Shown one piece after another: positions 63,831 through 64,000 of a DNA stretch of 64,000 bases. Both the position numbers and the translations under genes were made by a program. Source of the DNA: Alteromonas_E sp965248545 (lineage in GTDB: Bacteria; Pseudomonadota; Gammaproteobacteria; Enterobacterales; Alteromonadaceae). Below the pieces are notes generated by a model that searched no databases, was not told where the DNA came from, and saw only the letters and a list, made by a program, of their open reading frames with translations. Every line of letters begins with the position of its first letter. Position 1 is the first letter of the stretch. Location: contig OZ252110.1 of assembly GCA_965248545.1 (NCBI GenBank), forward strand, positions 434,001-498,000, read 5' to 3'.

Positions 63831-64000
63831 TCACTCGCTATGATGCAACACAAACGGTAGACCGACGTAACCACAGTGTCGACTATTAACATCACTGCCT
63901 ACAAAGAACTGAGTCTGTTCATCTGCCTTGACTAAGACTGAATACCCCTCCATTGACCAGTTCAACTGTTTTTGACTGCCACACCACTGCCTCGTTTGAT
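63831..64000 (-). CDS. C-terminal fragment of an unidentified protein (cut by window edge)
   Basis: A minus-strand frame is open from base 64000 to a TGA at 63831-63833, encoding about 56 residues that read as the end of a protein (WSMEGYSVLVKADEQTQFF, then GLPFVLHHSE). Its convergent end lies 1 bp after the preceding gene. Too short to identify. Confidence 0.45.
   Translation of the reverse strand, partial: QTRQWCGSQKQLNWSMEGYSVLVKADEQTQFFVGSDVNSRHCGYVGLPFVLHHSE

Overview
The window looks like a chromosomal segment of a Gram-negative gammaproteobacterium, most likely a marine Alteromonadales-type organism. This rests on gene content: class II thymidine kinase, GlnE next to HldE, an LpxL-type lipid A acyltransferase, a FadE/DUF1974 acyl-CoA dehydrogenase and an XrtA/PEP-CTERM exopolysaccharide locus. 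The genus cannot be fixed from the sequence alone. I saw no tRNA, rRNA, CRISPR array, integrase or transposase.

Positions 1-40.6 kb form one large exopolysaccharide (EPS) and exosortase locus. The left part (1-24.4 kb) is a mosaic of short operons on alternating strands. It encodes two sulfotransferases, a GT32 and several GT2/GT4 glycosyltransferases, an asparagine-synthase-like amidotransferase, a PaaK/CapK-type adenylating enzyme, a low-molecular-weight tyrosine phosphatase, two polysaccharide deacetylases flanking an ATP-grasp ligase, a flippase (Wzx-like), an O-antigen-ligase/polymerase-like protein (Wzy-like), a secreted parallel beta-helix protein and a secreted FG-GAP propeller protein. 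The right part (22.9-40.6 kb) is the recognisable XrtA core: exosortase A with a fused EpsI domain, a GT2, a DegT-type aminotransferase, the FemAB-related protein, a GNAT/CelD-like protein, the XrtA-type deacetylase, the TPR lipoprotein PrsT, the priming sugar transferase, the Wza-like export lipoprotein, the chain-length regulator, the tyrosine autokinase, an outer-membrane barrel protein and the ExeA-like ATPase. No gene in the window ends in a PEP-CTERM sorting signal, so exosortase substrates must lie elsewhere.

The inferred workflow is as follows. The priming transferase loads undecaprenyl phosphate, glycosyltransferases extend the unit, sulfotransferases, deacetylases and amide-forming enzymes decorate it, and Wzx/Wzy flip and polymerise it. 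The chain-length protein, autokinase and phosphatase control the process, and the export lipoprotein and barrel carry the polymer out. The repeated pairing of N-deacetylases with ATP-grasp, AsnB-like, FemAB and GNAT enzymes suggests heavy amide editing of the polymer. A ten-copy 8-bp tandem repeat directly upstream of the GT32 gene is a candidate phase-variation switch.

Positions 40.6-53.5 kb are mostly housekeeping: hldE, a GIY-YIG protein, a DUF350 membrane protein, glnE, a TcpQ-domain protein, an LpxL-type acyltransferase, a hybrid histidine kinase, a DUF3081-like protein, two outer-membrane proteins and a LolA-like protein. Positions 54-61.4 kb are rich in fatty and organic acid metabolism: fadE with a FadR-like operator, tdk, and an acyl-CoA dehydrogenase / kinase-like phosphotransferase / SDR / BASS-transporter cluster resembling 4-hydroxyacyl-CoA (levulinate-type) catabolism. 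The right end holds a Kef-type K+/H+ antiporter and two unrecognised proteins, one cut by the window edge.
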